Assembly (NCBI RefSeq): GCF_034702125.1
Contig: NC_085857.1
Location: forward strand, 49,426,810 to 49,490,809
Origin: Engraulis encrasicolus
Lineage: Eukaryota; Chordata; Actinopteri; Clupeiformes; Engraulidae
DNA: 64,000 nucleotides
Direction of reading: 5' to 3'
A program made the translations under genes and the position numbers. The notes beneath the pieces are model-generated. The model was not told the DNA's origin and did no database searches. It saw only the letters and a program-made list of their open reading frames with translations. Positions 37,565 through 49,711 of the stretch are shown in pieces. Every line of letters starts with the position of its first letter. Position 1 is the first letter of the stretch.

Positions 37565-39323
37565 TAGTTATGCGTTGCTACTCTATACGCCATATTGGTC
37601 TGAGGACAGGAGACAAAGACATTTGGCGGCAAAGATGCCAAACAGGAAGTTACCTAATTTCTCCGATACAGTTTAAAATCATGCAGGTGGCCAGTGCAAT
37701 TGCAGCTCTCCAGTGATATGACTTTTTCAAATTCCAGTGTTGATATTGACACAATATTGAGTAGAATTGACTCTGACAATGATACACTGACCGGAGAATC
37801 TACAATTAACACTGGCAGTAGCGTGGCATGTTCATTTGATTTCTTATTTTTTTCTCTTGTGGGGTGTCCCCATATAGGGTGGGCAGGTCTAGGCAAGTCA
37901 TTTTTCCCTCTCCCACACTAACTCTTTCCTCCTTCCTTAGAGCGAAGCGAGTTATGAACCAGATCAGAATCACTGTAAATTGTGGTTTGGGGCCATTGCC
38001 AAGTCTGAGTATGGGGCAATAAACCTGTTTGTGACCTGCATGACTGCATGGCCACTGCATGTAATTGAAGAAGGGGGCATAGCCAAATGTGTCATTTGTG
38101 CCAGTGAAAGAAGTGAGAATAAGGCCATGTGAATGTTGTGCCGTGCAGAGATTGTCCAATGATAAGGCGCCTTTTCATTGATTGTCAGTTTCAGTATAGC
38201 GTGTACAATTCAGGCCGCATATTTCCTGGTTTATCTGCGTCTTCCATTGTTATTGCTTTGTCACGCCGGTTAACTGCGTCGAGAGAGCTGTTGGTACTTT
38301 TTTAGAGATTAGCACAGTGTATCCACTGCATTTAATGTACTTTACACAAATTCAGGAATACACAGGAAATACAGGAAATACAGGAAACTTGAGCCTTCTT
38401 GAACATTGGAGTTTAGTTCAAACATGTCCACCGTTGGGGAAAACGAATAAATACCACAGGACTAGGTGAGTCTCTCCAAGTTAACTTCCATCTCATATAT
38501 GTACTGCTGTTTTTAGTCATGTGTAGTTACTCTACACACCACTGTATTGATCGGGCCGTTAAAATAAATAGCTTGCTTTTTATAGGGTTTGCGTGTGAAA
38601 TAGGTCTGAGGACATTATTGGATACTACTTTCCTTTCATGGAATAAGACACTGTTAAAACATTTGGAACCCTTCTGCCCCAAGGTTATAAACACACTTGA
38701 ATAAGCCGAGATGATTATAGCTTTGTCTCCTTGTCTCTACAGTGTGTCAGTAAGGAAAGTATTCTGTTGCGTCACACATACTAGTTATGCATTGCTACTC
38801 TATACGCCATATTGGTCTGAGGACAGGAGACAAAGACATTTGGCGGCAAAGACTCCAAACAGGAAGTAACCTCATTTCTCCGATACAGTTTAAAATCATG
38901 CAGGTGGCCAGTGCAATTGCAGCTCTCCAGTGATATGACTTCTTCAAATTCCAGTGTTGATATTGATACAATATTGAGTAGAATTGACTCTGACAATGAT
39001 ACACTGACCGGAGAATCTACAATTAACACTGGCAGTAGCGTGGCATGTTCATTTGATTTCTTATTTTTTTCTCTTGTGGGGTGTCCCCATATAGGGTGGG
39101 CAGGTCTAGGCAAGTCATTTTTCCCTCTCCCACACTAACTCTTTCCTCCTCCCTTCGAGCGAAGCGAGTTATGAACCAGATCAGAATCACTGTAAATTGT
39201 GGTTTGGGGCCATTGCCAAGTCTGAGTATGGGGCAATAAACCTGTTTGTGACCTGCATGACTGCATGGCCACTGCATGTAATTGAAGAAGGGGGCATAGC
39301 CAAATGTGTCATTTGTGCCAGTG

Positions 39324-39539
39324 TTTTCTCTTTTTTTACTTCATGTACAGAAAATCATCCATCCATGGGACTCATGTTTCTGTCCTCCGTGGAGTGAAAA
39401 CCTATGTTGCCTACTTAGTATTCCATTCCACCAACACAGACACTTACATTGACAGTCTGGTATAATAACTCATTTGATTCTTCTGCTTTGTGGATTGGGT
39501 GAGCCAGGGTTTAGTTGCAGGCTAAACTAGAAATGGACT
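39324..39539. other. Spacer after the tandem array
   Basis: No recognised feature. The array ends where unit homology stops at 39323. Confidence 0.5.
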
Positions 39540-39935
39540 CAGAGTGCAGACCTCTGCCAAGGTAGCGGTTTGATAGAATATTTGATTATGTTAAACCCTA
39601 TTTCTATGTAGTCTTTTTGCATTCTTTTTGTGGAGTCAGAAATTGTAATGTCAAAATTCGTCCTTTCCCGCAATTTCATTTGCGGTCACTAGGGGCGCCT
39701 ACATTTGTAGGCTAGCAATGGTGAAGAAACTTTCAAAAAAGCCTGGTCACCACCAAAATTAAATCACTTGTTCCTTTGATCATTTCCAACAACTCCACAC
39801 AGCTTCATCAAATCCGTCCATGAGTTTTTGAGGTGTCCTGCTGACAAACAGACAAAGAGACAGACAAACAAACAGACAGACAGACAGTCAGGCGAATCAA
39901 TGTGACCGAAAACATAACCTCCTTGGCGGACGTAA
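39540..39935. mobile_element. MITE with CCTCYGCCAAGG inverted termini (copy 2)
   Basis: Left CAGACCTCTGCCAAGG and right CCTCCTTGGCGGACGT are inverted. Same family as 7445-7924 but without the internal tandem block. It carries a (GACA)n stretch before the right end. Confidence 0.75.
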
Positions 39936-40694
39936 AAGGAGAGTTCAAATGTTCGACACTCGGGTTGACTAGGAAATTGCGTCCAATGTCCAAAATTACA
40001 GTGTCACTTTAAACTCAACTTACTACTCCCCATCTTACCAAGTAATATTGCTGCACCAGCAAAAAAAAAAAAAAAAAACACCAGTGATGCCAAGTGTGTT
40101 GATAAAAAGTCCCAGCAATCACGAAAGCCGACATTTGTTGTGTTGGAAAACACATAGCATGTCAGGGACAGTGATGTTGAGTAAGCATTACACTGAAATG
40201 GGAAACACAGCAGCAATGTATGTGCACTGCTTTGAAAGCAATGCAGCACCATTACAGGAAAAAAGCTGACTTCACACCTTCCATTGCAGTAAAGTAACAA
40301 TTCTGCCCTCAAGCTACAATAATTGCTAGAGGTTACATAATCAGAACAGCTACTATTAAAGGAGCAATGTAAAACTCAAATATCTAACTCAAAGGTAGGT
40401 GTAAAATCAGCTTATTTCGAGAAGCAGAGCAGTGTTTAAATGAATACCCCACCTCCAGGTGTAATTAATCCACTCCCTCCAGCCCCTAGAGCTGGACTCA
40501 TAGAGGTAGAAAATAACACTAGAGAGGACACAGCAATTTGCGACAGCACTGGGAAATGGCAGATGGAGCTTCCCAACTTCCGTAGGTAGTGTAGGTACCT
40601 TCAGGCAATGCAAGTCAATGGAGAACACGCCCACCCCTGTCAAAAAATGGACTAAAACTGTGTGAATATGAAGTAACACATTAATCAAAGACCA
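39936..40694. other. Unassigned DNA with short A-run
   Basis: A poly-A run at about 40060-40078. CATAGAGGTAGAAAATAACA (40499-40518) recurs inverted at about 42073-42092, just beyond the next TIR element, so an older repeat was probably split. No gene. Confidence 0.5.
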
Positions 40695-41841
40695 GGGGCC
40701 TCATGTACGAAGCTCACTTACGGACAAAAAAGCTCCTTAAGTTGTTTTCCACGGCCACGGTCAGATGTACTAAAACAGACTAGACGTGAAAAACTGCGGA
40801 TCTCTACGCGAATTTCAGGGCTGCTGTGGAAGTTTCCGTAAGCGTGGAAATTGCCGTAAGTGGTGCATTGCGTCTTTTTGGCGGCACACAGAGGCATGCA
40901 GCGCAACTACATGTGTTGTACGCGGTCGGAAATATTGCAGAGATGCAGCCAGTTCAACGTGGAGTTTAATGTTGAGGCGCGTGATTTAAAAAAAAGAAGA
41001 ATAAAACCACCTCAACCACCTATTGTTGGGGCAGCTGGTTAAAATAAAGCGGACTCATGAAACTATCCTGGAATTACAACGAAATTGGATGCCCATCAGC
41101 AGTATTATTTCAAGTATTTGGCTGCTATTAAACATTGAATATTTTCTGGATCTGCAATGTGTCTTCTCGCATTTGTTGGAAACGTCCTCTCCGCAGTGCT
41201 TGTCTTTCTCTTTTAATAAGGCTACTGTAAAATTAGTCCATCAATTAACAGGTGATTTTATAGGCTAACTGAGTATTGGCAGCAAGTTATTCATAGGCCT
41301 ACATGTGGCGTAGCCTACATATGTCATCTTTCGTATTTATACCCGACATAAATGTTTATTTCTCGGAAGCCTTGGCGACTGCCTCATCGCAATGTGTTTA
41401 GATGTAATGCCTTGTAAATATAAATTGTTTCAGAAACCTGCATTGTACTGCAGTATAACATGACAATTTTTTCTGCAGTCCTCACATTAAGTATTAGGCT
41501 ACTAATGCCTGGTTTTATACACGCCAAAGTAATGTTGTTAGGCTGTTGCGCGCAGCCTTTTCCTTTTAAATTGGCTACCTCCGATACATACAGCGCCTTC
41601 ACCTCGCATCATGAAATATATTTCCGGCGTTCCCTTTCCAATTCTTTCAACCAATGAATGCACATGAATGGGTCTGTTCATACTAATTAGAATATTCATG
41701 TGGAATATTTAAGGGAGGAGGCGAAACCCGGTTACGCACATATTGATACATCTGGACTTTTTTGTCCGTGAGTAACTTTCAAGATTTTCGCGCCTGCCCT
41801 TTCTTGATAGGAAATCCACGCACTTCTTTGTACATGAGGCC
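40695..41841. mobile_element. TIR element with GGCCTCATGTAC ends
   Basis: GGGGCCTCATGTACGAAG at the left and CTTTGTACATGAGGCC at the right are inverted. Further inside, CCGTAAGTG and CCGTGAGTAA-type motifs recur. The GGGGCCT start recalls PIF/Harbinger-type MITEs, but no clean 3-bp duplication is visible. 1.15 kb, no transposase. Confidence 0.7.
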
Positions 41842-43379
41842 AGAGATTTGAAATGTCAGGCTAAATATCTACTTAAATCATATGAGTCGATACAATACAT
41901 TTAAAAATCAAATAATATATTTTATGAACATAGTTAGCAACACATTTTCACATGATTAAGCCATTTTTTGACAGAGGTGAGCCTCGTTCTCCGTTAATTT
42001 CCATTTCTCTGATCTACCTACAGATAATGGTTGCTACAGATTTCTGTAAAAAAGGGGACGGGGTCACCTCTAGTGTTATTTTCTACCTCTATGGTTGGAC
42101 TAGTGATCAGAAGGGTTTCCCAATTAGTAGGGTGGGAAAGGGGAGTCCACGCGCACCCCCCGGCTTTTTTTACGCCACCTGATTTTTTTGTATCTTTAGA
42201 GTGTCTACTTCCAGAATCTGCCAGGTGCCAAGCTGAAATAATGTCCCATGGCCTTCATTTTTAACCATTTCATGCACCTGACAGGAACCCAACAGATTGA
42301 AGCAATGACAGAGAATAGGGCATAACTTTTGAAGTAAACTACATACAAAGACAAATTAACACATTTTTCCATACAATATTGACCTGAGGAATGAATTTAA
42401 GTTGTTGTTTTTGACTTTTGACAACATTTAAACGGCATATTTGCTCAGAAACAGCAATAAAATGACCCAAAATATGTAGACACTCAACTATCTTTTCATT
42501 CTTTTGAGATTTGCTGTCTCTTTTTCACCACCTGCTCTTCCTTTATCATTTGCAGTGTAAATGTGAGTATTATATCGCGTATTAAGCTGAAATTATAACC
42601 CCCAGTCTCCATTTTTGACCCTTTAATGCGCCTGACTGAAACCTAACAGACTGAAACAATGATACAGAATATGTTATAACTTTTGAAGTAAACTACATAC
42701 AGAGACAAATTAACACATTTACCCTCACAATATTATCCTGAGGAATGCTATTAAGTTGTTGTCTTTGACATTTCACATTTGAAAAGCATTTTTGGTCATA
42801 ATCAGCAATAAAAAGTCCTAAAATATGTAGACTCTCAAGTATCTTTTCATTCTTTTGAGTTTTATTGCCTTTTTGTCAACCACCTTCTATTCCTTTATCA
42901 TTTGCAGTGTAAATGTGACTATTATATCGGGTTTTAGGCTGAAATAATGACCCACAGTCTCCATTTTTAACCTTTTAATGCGCCTGACTGGAAACCGGCA
43001 GATTGAAACAATGGTACAGAATGGGTCATAACTTTGGATGTAAACATCATACCGAGCGATTAACACATTTTCCCATGCAATGTTGACCCAATGAATGATA
43101 TTAAGTTCTTGTCTTTCACATTTGACAACATTTGAACTGCATTTTTGGTCATAATTGGCAATGAAATGGCCATTCAAATAGGCCTATATTTTAATTCTTT
43201 CGGGTTATATTTATTTTTCAACACCTGCTCTTCATTCATAATTTACATTAAAAAGTGTAGTAAGAGTATTAAGCTGGGATAATGACCCACAGGGTTCATT
43301 TGTAACCGTTCAATGGACCTGAATGGAACCAACAGATTGCAACAATGATACAATTCATAGGGCAGTCATGGGTAACTTG

Positions 43380-43690
43380 TGCAGTCATGGGTAAGCAGTT
43401 AGAGCGTCAGACTTGTGTCCCAAAGGTTGCCGGTTCGACTACCGACCCGCCAGGTTGGTGGGGGTAATCAACCAGTGCTCCCCCCCCATCCTCCTCCATG
43501 ACTGAGGTACCCTGAGCATGGACCCGTCCCGCCGCACTGCTCCCCAGGGGCGCCACTGAGGGCTGCCCCTTTGCATGGGTGAGGCATAAATGCAATTTCA
43601 TTGTCTGCAGTGTTCACTTGTGTGCTGTGGAGTGCTGTGTCACAATGACAATGGGAGTTGGAGTTTCCCTATGGGCTTTCACTTTATTTC
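43380..43690 (+). mobile_element. tRNA-derived SINE, second type
   Basis: An A box TGGGTAAGCAG (43388-43398) and B box GGTTCGACTAC (43432-43442) are followed by CATCCTCCTCCATGACTGAG and a 3' part AATGACAATGGGAGTTGGAG. It interrupts a tandem unit of the giant inverted repeat, so it is younger than that element. It differs from the SINE at 23004. Confidence 0.85.
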
Positions 43691-44109
43691 TTTCAATGGA
43701 GGTTAACTTTTGAAGTAAACCACAGTACAGAGAAAAGGTAACCCATTTTCCCATACAATACTGACCCAAGGAATGCAATGAACAATTTTTGGCCTTTTAT
43801 CAACTTTTTAAATGCGCTTCTGGACAAAAACTGCCTTTTAAAAAAGCCCTAAAATCTATAGAAATTAAACTGTCATTCTTTTTTGGAGGATCACAGCAGC
43901 AAGCAACCCATCCACACTAGTGTTTTTTAGGTGCATGACTACCTGAATAATGCACTATCTTGATCCAAGTGACCAGATTTGTAAAGTTTGTCAGCCATGC
44001 GTGTGTTTTACACTGGCATGTTTCTCTGTCCTGTACATTTGGCATAAGCCAAACAGTCCATGTCTGCAGAAAAAGGTGAAAGACACATCTTCAAGTTACA
44101 AATTACATG

Positions 44110-44290
44110 TGGAGGTTTTGCAATAAGAAAAAAGGAAAGAATATACGCACACCACAGATGCTTCCTTGTCGTGAGACACCTGACGAAGACCTTACAGGTC
44201 GAGACGTTGTGTGAGCTTTTCACACATGAAATGATGACAAGGGAGCTCCTGTGGTGTGCGGATAGTCTTTCCTTTTTTCTTGTGTGTTCT
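44110..44290. repeat. Hairpin near the centre of the giant inverted repeat
   Basis: AAAAAAGGAAAGAATATACG and GCACACCACAG pair with CTGTGGTGTGC and CTTTCCTTTTTTC. The loop carries GACGAAGACCTTACAGGTCG, itself partly self-complementary (GACCT/AGGTC) and followed by AGACGTTGTG. Possibly a separate small repeat captured at the axis. Confidence 0.75.
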
Positions 44291-45763
44291 TTTATGTCCT
44301 GCACCCACGGCAATTGCTTTTTGGGATGTGCCTTTACCTCACATTTTTTGAAGGTTTTGCTAATAAGTCTTAAAGAAGCCTCTTTGTTTCTTGAACCTCT
44401 GAATGATGATGGTGTTAGTTGGTTATTAAATGGAAGATATATTTTGAAAATGAGATACTGTTTCAATCTGAAACTCAATAACATGATCAAATGTTTACTT
44501 TAAATGAGCAATGAGAAGCACCCAATACAACTTGAAAGAATGAAAAAAGACTGCTTATTTTCTACACATTTTGGGTATTTTAATGCTATTTTTGACCAGG
44601 AACACGGTTTAAACGTTGATGACAGTCCTTCACAAGTGCTTCATTGCATTTATTGGTTCAGTATTGTATGGAAAATGGGTTAGCTTTTCTTCTCTCTGTG
44701 GCTTACTTCAGAAGTCAACCCACACTACATCTTTTTATAAAGTATTATAAGTTTAAATGTTGTCAAATGTCAAATCAACAACTTAATTTCATTCTTCAGC
44801 TTAGTATTGTATATCAAAATGGGTTATTTTTTTCTCTGTATATAGTTTAATTCAAAAGTGATGACCCATTCTGTATCATTGTTTCAATCTGTTCCAGTCA
44901 GGCGCATTAAAGGGTTAAAATGGAGACTGTGGGTCCTTATTTCAGCCTAAAACCAATATAATAGTCACATGTACACTGCAAATGATAAAGGAGGAGCCGG
45001 TGGTAGACAAAAGACAATAAAATTCGAAAGAATGAAAAGATACTTGAGTGTCTACATATTTTAGGCCATTTTATTGCCGATTATGACCAAAAATGCTGTT
45101 CAAATGTTGTGAAATGTCAAAGACAACAACTTAATAGCATTCCTCAGGTCAATATTATATGGGACAATGTGTTAATTTGTCTCTGCATGTAGTTTACTTC
45201 AAAAGTTATGACCCATTTTGTATCATTGTTTCAGTCTGTCGGGTTTCAGTCAGGCGCATTAAAGGGAGAGTCAAAAATTGAGACTGTGGGTCGTAATTTC
45301 AGCTTAATACGCAATATAATACTCACATTTACACTGCAAATGATAAAGGAAGAGTATGTGGTGAAAAAGAGACAACAAATCTCAAAAGAATGAAAAGATA
45401 GTTGACTGTCTACATATTTTGGGTCATTTTATTGCTGTTTCTGAGCAAATATGCTGTTTAAATGATGTCAAAAGTCAAATCAACAACTTAAATTCATTCC
45501 TCAGGTCAATATTGTATGGGAACATGTGTTAATTTGTCTCTGTATGTAGTTTACTTCAAAAGTTATGGCATATTCTCTGTCATTGCTTCAATCTGTTGGG
45601 TTCCTGTCATGTGCATGAAATTGTTAAAAATGAAGGCCATGGGACATTATTTCAGCTTGGCACCTGGCAGATTCTGGAAGTAGACACTCTAAAGATACAA
45701 AAAAATCAGGTGGCGTAAAAAAAGCCGGGGGGTGCGCGTGGACCCCCCTTTCCAACCCTACTA

Positions 45764-46042
45764 AATTAACCCAACCTTTAGCTGAATCTGGCGGCATGGA
45801 CTTTTTGAATTGGCTACATCAGCATACCACAAGATTCATTTTACGGAGTTGCTGTAATCTAATGTAGCCATTTTTTTTTTTTTAAATCGATGCGACTAGA
45901 TTGAGATAATGGTAGGGTTGCCTAGAAAGTGTTTCTGGCCACTTGCCCAACTCTAGGGACTGTGGGGAATGAGTTAATTTCACTTGGGGATGGGAGACCC
46001 TTTTGACTTCCTGAAATACTGATCATTCTTCACTCTTTACAG
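45764..46042. other. 5' flank of the MADF gene
   Basis: No clear core promoter. A pyrimidine tract followed by AG (CTTTACAG, ending 46042) lies 28 bp upstream of the chosen start codon and looks like a splice acceptor. A non-coding first exon further upstream is therefore likely, but I cannot place it. Confidence 0.4.
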
Positions 46043-46069
46043 AATTGCAAAACTCCATGGACATGAAGT

Positions 46070-46369
46070 ATGGGTGAGAATACATTTAAAGAGAAACTTG
46101 TCGATGAAGTTGAACACCACCGGATTTTATATGATTCCGCTTTTGCAAAGGCTCGAGACCATTTAACAAAACATTCAAGAAGACGTGCATGGCAGAAGGT
46201 CGCAAAGCTCCTTGAGAAAGAGCCAGAGATTTGTCATGACGCTTGGAATCGTTTAAGGGCTAGCTATGCTGCTGCAAAGAGAAAAGATCGGCCCCTCCAG
46301 CGGCGTTATCTGCAGAAGATGGACAATTGGCTGGCTCCACACTTAATGCCCCGGACCAATCCCCAAATT
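46070..46369 (+). CDS. MADF-domain protein, first coding exon
   Basis: 100 codons from an ATG that directly follows an in-frame TGA (46064-46066), ending at a donor ATT|GTAAGA. Residues ~9-72 form a MADF domain (Myb/SANT-like fold, as in Adf-1): KLVDEVEHHRILYD, then a helix around Trp 41 (RRRAWQKVAKLL) and the third helix with Trp 59 and NRLRASY. MADF proteins bind DNA in the nucleus as transcription regulators. Some are PIF/Harbinger accessory proteins, but no Harbinger transposase is near. The basic stretch AAAKRKDRP follows. Base usage is clean, with no stops. The downstream candidate exons are phase 0 with this one. A weak alternative is a retained, unspliced 108-codon frame ending at 46396. 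Confidence 0.8.
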
Positions 46370-46686
46370 GTAAGATTTTGCAGTACTGAATGTTAATACC
46401 TTTATTAACATATTAGATGGGTTGGGTACTAATATGGGGCCTGGTATTCAGTGTGTGCATAACTGCATTTGTACAGCATAATTCATAAATGACATCCAGC
46501 ACAATGTACATTAGATAATACCAAAATACAATTGATTAACAAAAAAGACAGATACATGTATTTAGCACAGGTTCACGTGTGTTGGGTGGCTATGTTCATT
46601 TTGCACTTTCTCTTAAGTTAAATGATTGAGTTTTACCTTTCTCTCATTCTTTCAATGGTTCTCTTCAGTCTTCAGTCCTTCTAGTT

Positions 46687-47080
46687 TAGGGTGACCAGAT
46701 TTTTGTAGTCTGAAACCGGGACACTTTGTGCGTGACTGACTGATAATATTTGGTGGGCGGGTCTGGGGGTCCTCCCCCAGGAAAATGTGTATTTTTTAGA
46801 TGCAATTTCCTGCATTCTGTTTTCAATGCTATCAATTTTAGAGGGAGAAATGACAAATCACAACTGACTCCTTCAGACTTTCTATACAAGCGCTGGCTGC
46901 CATTAACTGTGGCAGGTAAACGTGATCTTTTCCATATATTTACCCTGATAGACATGGCGAAATGTAGTGGGTGGCCAAAACCGGGACATATTATTGTCCC
47001 GAGAGGGTTTGATCGGGACCTGGGACACACAACTCCAAACCGGGACTGTCCCGGTCAAACCGGGACGTCTGGTCACCCTA
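46687..47080. mobile_element. hAT-like MITE in intron 1, perfect 8-bp duplication
   Basis: TAGGGTGACCAGA and, at the right, TCTGGTCACCCTA are inverted. TTCTAGTT flanks both ends exactly (46679-46686, 47081-47088). The sub-terminal CCGGGAC repeats are characteristic of this family. 394 bp, non-coding. Confidence 0.95.
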
Positions 47081-47220
47081 TTCTAGTTTAAAGCTAGTTA
47101 TCACTGAATCTCATGGGACCAGCGAGACGACTTACTAAGTTGGTCCCGTTTGATCCAATTATACTATATTCTTGCTTGTATGTAGAAGTTGCCTTGCCAG
47201 TCTCGGATTATGGCTGAACG

Positions 47221-47376
47221 CAGGGCCGGTGACAGCTTTGGCTGGGCCCAGGACAAAGTCGTCTGAAAGGGCCCCCCAACCAATACATACAATGTAATGA
47301 GGAACATTACATGGGCCCTCTATCTCCCTGGGCTCGGGACAACTGTTCCCTTTGTCCCCCCCTGTCGGAACCCCTG
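47221..47376. mobile_element. Short hAT-like MITE in intron 1, perfect 8-bp duplication
   Basis: It starts CAGGGCCGGTGACAG and ends GGAACCCCTG. The direct octamer GCTGAACG lies on both sides (47213-47220, 47377-47384). 156 bp, a heavily deleted copy with GGGCCC-rich interior. Confidence 0.92.
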
Positions 47377-47714
47377 GCTGAACGTATAAATCTAGTCTGC
47401 TAAATTCACATGGCTTTCCATTGAACACCATTAAAAATCTGTGTTGGTAGGCTAAAGTCTCCTAAAGGGGGATGGTCGCCGATTGCAGCTGCAAGGTAGA
47501 ACCTTAAGTCACACAGATTCCAGATAAAACTCCTTATGGACCATCTTTCCTTTATCAATTGTCTCTGGTGTCAACCATTTAACTTAAGAGAAAGTGTAAA
47601 ATAATCTTATTTCCCCTTTAAGATTGCAAAGAAATGCAACTAAATTGTAGTGGGGAGGATGGGGAGGTTTAATAGTTTCAGGGACCTAATACAATGATCT
47701 TCTTTGCTACCAAG

Positions 47715-47801
47715 AAAAAGGCCAACAAAAGGAAAAGTGAACCATCTCCAGAAACTTTTGGGAACAACCTGCACCATGGAGAAACATCTGCACACAATGA
47801 G
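47715..47801 (+). CDS. MADF-domain protein, candidate second coding exon
   Basis: 29 codons, phase 0 at both ends. The acceptor is TTTGCTACCAAG and the donor GAG|GTATTA. It encodes a basic, Ser/Pro-rich linker starting KKANKRKSEPSPETFG, a plausible nuclear-localisation segment and typical of what follows a MADF domain. Called from splice-site and phase agreement only, without transcript data. A (GT)n array lies 32 bp downstream in the next intron. Confidence 0.5.
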
Positions 47802-47829
47802 GTATTATATGATCATTAATGTACCCATG

Positions 47830-47974
<145 letters not shown>

Positions 47975-47995
47975 GTTGCCAATGATGAGAAAGAG

Positions 47996-48097
47996 GACCA
48001 AAAGAAAGAATCAGAGACGAGGACGGCGGGAAAAGAACAGCTCGCGGCTGGAGTCATTGAGGGACTAGGTCCGAAATGTCTGTTGCTCCAGTTTTAG
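47996..48097 (+). other. Possible alternative terminal exon of the MADF gene
   Basis: Directly after the (GT)n array a Lys/Glu-rich frame (KEDQKKESETRTAGKEQL, ending LLLQF and TAG at 48095-48097) is open. If spliced at ATGAG|AAAG it would be in phase 0 with exon 2. The upstream GT array is a poor polypyrimidine tract, which argues against it. Low confidence. Confidence 0.2.
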
Positions 48098-48429
48098 CCT
48101 CCGACTTCTGTTGTAAATTTTCGGCTACAAATTACATTTTTCACAAGCCTTATGTGTGCCTCCCTTTTTCATTACCTCAAGTTATCACTACTTTTTGGGA
48201 GTGTACGCACCAAGCAATACACGGATCAAAAGTGTAGGCGCAGACAACGACCGTACTGGTTTGTCATTTATAAGGACTGTACATACTTTTGAAAATGCAT
48301 GAATTCCAGCCTATTGTTCACATGTGAATGGATAAAAGACATTTGACAATATCCTCATACTGTACATGTAATGAGCACAAATCAAAATGTTTTGTTTTTT
48401 TAAATGTGCTTGTATGTTTCCTTTCTTAG

Positions 48430-48499
48430 CCTGCAAAAAAACCAAGGATATCTTTCTGTCAGGACATAACCAAACCACCATTAACATCCAGTCAAGCCA
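48430..48499 (+). CDS. MADF-domain protein, candidate third coding exon
   Basis: 70 bp, phase 0 in and phase 1 out. The acceptor TGTTTCCTTTCTTAG is strong and the donor GCCA|GTGAGT is good. It encodes PAKKPRISFCQDITKPPL, again basic. If not spliced here, the frame stays open for about 40 more codons past an AATAAA at 48539, which would give a different C-terminus. Confidence 0.5.
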
Positions 48500-49070
48500 G
48501 TGAGTTTTTTGTTTCCCAAATGATACAACAAACAATAATCAATAAAGTGTGTTACTGTTCTGGTACAATATGGTTACCTAATTACATGATTGTGTGGTTA
48601 ATAACAAATCAATGATTAAATGCATGATGCAATATTGTACTCAAAATGTAGAAATTGTCACTTAAAATAGTTTTACCCATTACACCCATGTTGGACATTG
48701 TCTTGGGTGGATTTCAAAGTGGCTCCTTGGGTGCAGGTAAAACTTTTATCAAACCTTATCAGGTCTCAACCTTGGCAGAGCTATGCTTTTAGACAGATTT
48801 TCCTAATTTAACATCCTGATTGCACATTGGATCATGTATTTTGAATTGTACATTCCATAATGTGTATAGGTTGTTTGTGTCTTTTTGTATTAATTTAAGC
48901 TGACAGACACCTTAATTTCCTGCAGGATTTCTAAAAATCTACTCTACTGAATAATTCTGTTCATCAATGACCTTGAGCCAAGTAACAGTTAAGGATGTGA
49001 GGAACTATTCACATTTGTACTCTTGGAATCATTGCCTTAAGTTATGAGCAGGCAAGTTTACCATTTGGGT

Positions 49071-49600
49071 CATTCCACGCCAATTCACTAAATCATCCCA
49101 CACGACCATCTCAGATTTGGCTGACAAAAAAATCAAGGAGGTTCACACACGGCTCAATACGAAAAGTGCAACATTATAGCTCCCAACTCATCATAATTTT
49201 GCCATTAAAAATGTTTCAGTAAGGTACCCACCTGAGTTCGCAGAGTTCAAATTGCTGTATCTAAAAAACTTAAAGTGGGTCCTTGACAATTTCAAGGGAT
49301 AACGTTTGGAACATGTAGGCCTACTTGTGATATGTGGATGTTTACACATCCTCTTGTGATTTATCAAATTTTATGGGGGATTAAACTTGGTCAGAAAACA
49401 CCTTTGAATTTGAGTACATCTTTGAAGGACTGTGGTAAGGGCAGTTTCAAAGACATAGGTTTGATATTGACGATGTACAGTATGTTCCCAACCAATCTGT
49501 GTACAGATGGTCCCCCTACAATGCACACGATTTGCAGAGGTAATGCCATGTCATCTACCTCGGTACGTACCGGGCCTAGCTGCAGTGTACCCAAACAACC
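49071..49600. repeat. Dispersed repeat in intron 3 (inverted partner at 60436-60563)
   Basis: GGGTCATTCCACGCCAATTC opens a repeat-like stretch. 49376-49505 (with CACCTTTGAATTTGA and CTTTGAAGGACTGTGGTAAG) is repeated inverted at 60436-60563. Ends not resolved. Confidence 0.6.
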
Positions 49601-49711
49601 GCCAGGTGGCACTTGGGAGCGCTCGCTATACTTGGGCCTTGCTCTTTCTGCGGGGAAGCGCCTCTCTCTCGCTCTCTCTCTCCCTCTCTCGCCCACACAC
49701 ACACGCGACGT

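Larger units (their letters stand above)
31961..39323. repeat. Tandem array of a 1.22-kb unit (U2, U3, U4)
   Basis: Three head-to-tail copies, each starting at GAAAGAAGTGAGAATAAGG: U2 31961-33462 (with a MITE), U3 33463-38104 (split by element C at 34154-37564) and U4 38105-39323. U2 and U3 are nearly identical; U1 at 11179 is older. Each unit holds GTGAGT and TCTCTACAG splice-like sites, an AATAAA (GGGGCAATAAACC) and a frame of up to 142 codons that is not conserved intact in U4. I do not recognise a protein. Confidence 0.9.
42125..45763. mobile_element. Giant inverted-repeat (fold-back) element made of ~350-bp tandem units
   Basis: Ends: TAGTAGGGTGGGAAAGGGG and, reversed, TAGTAGGGTTGGAAAGGGG, followed on both sides by GTCCACGCGCACCCCCCGG. 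AAT lies outside both ends. The left arm runs to about 43885 and the right arm starts at about 44540. In each arm a unit of ~350 bp repeats head to tail (left anchors near 42234, 42588, 42940, 43274; right anchors near 45635, 45290, 44935). A SINE interrupts the left arm. No coding capacity is evident. Confidence 0.88.

Noticed and set aside
42234..43290. CRISPR-like or satellite array
   Set aside because: Units are ~350 bp, lack short repeats with unique spacers and occur inverted in the partner arm; this is a fold-back element in a eukaryotic genome.
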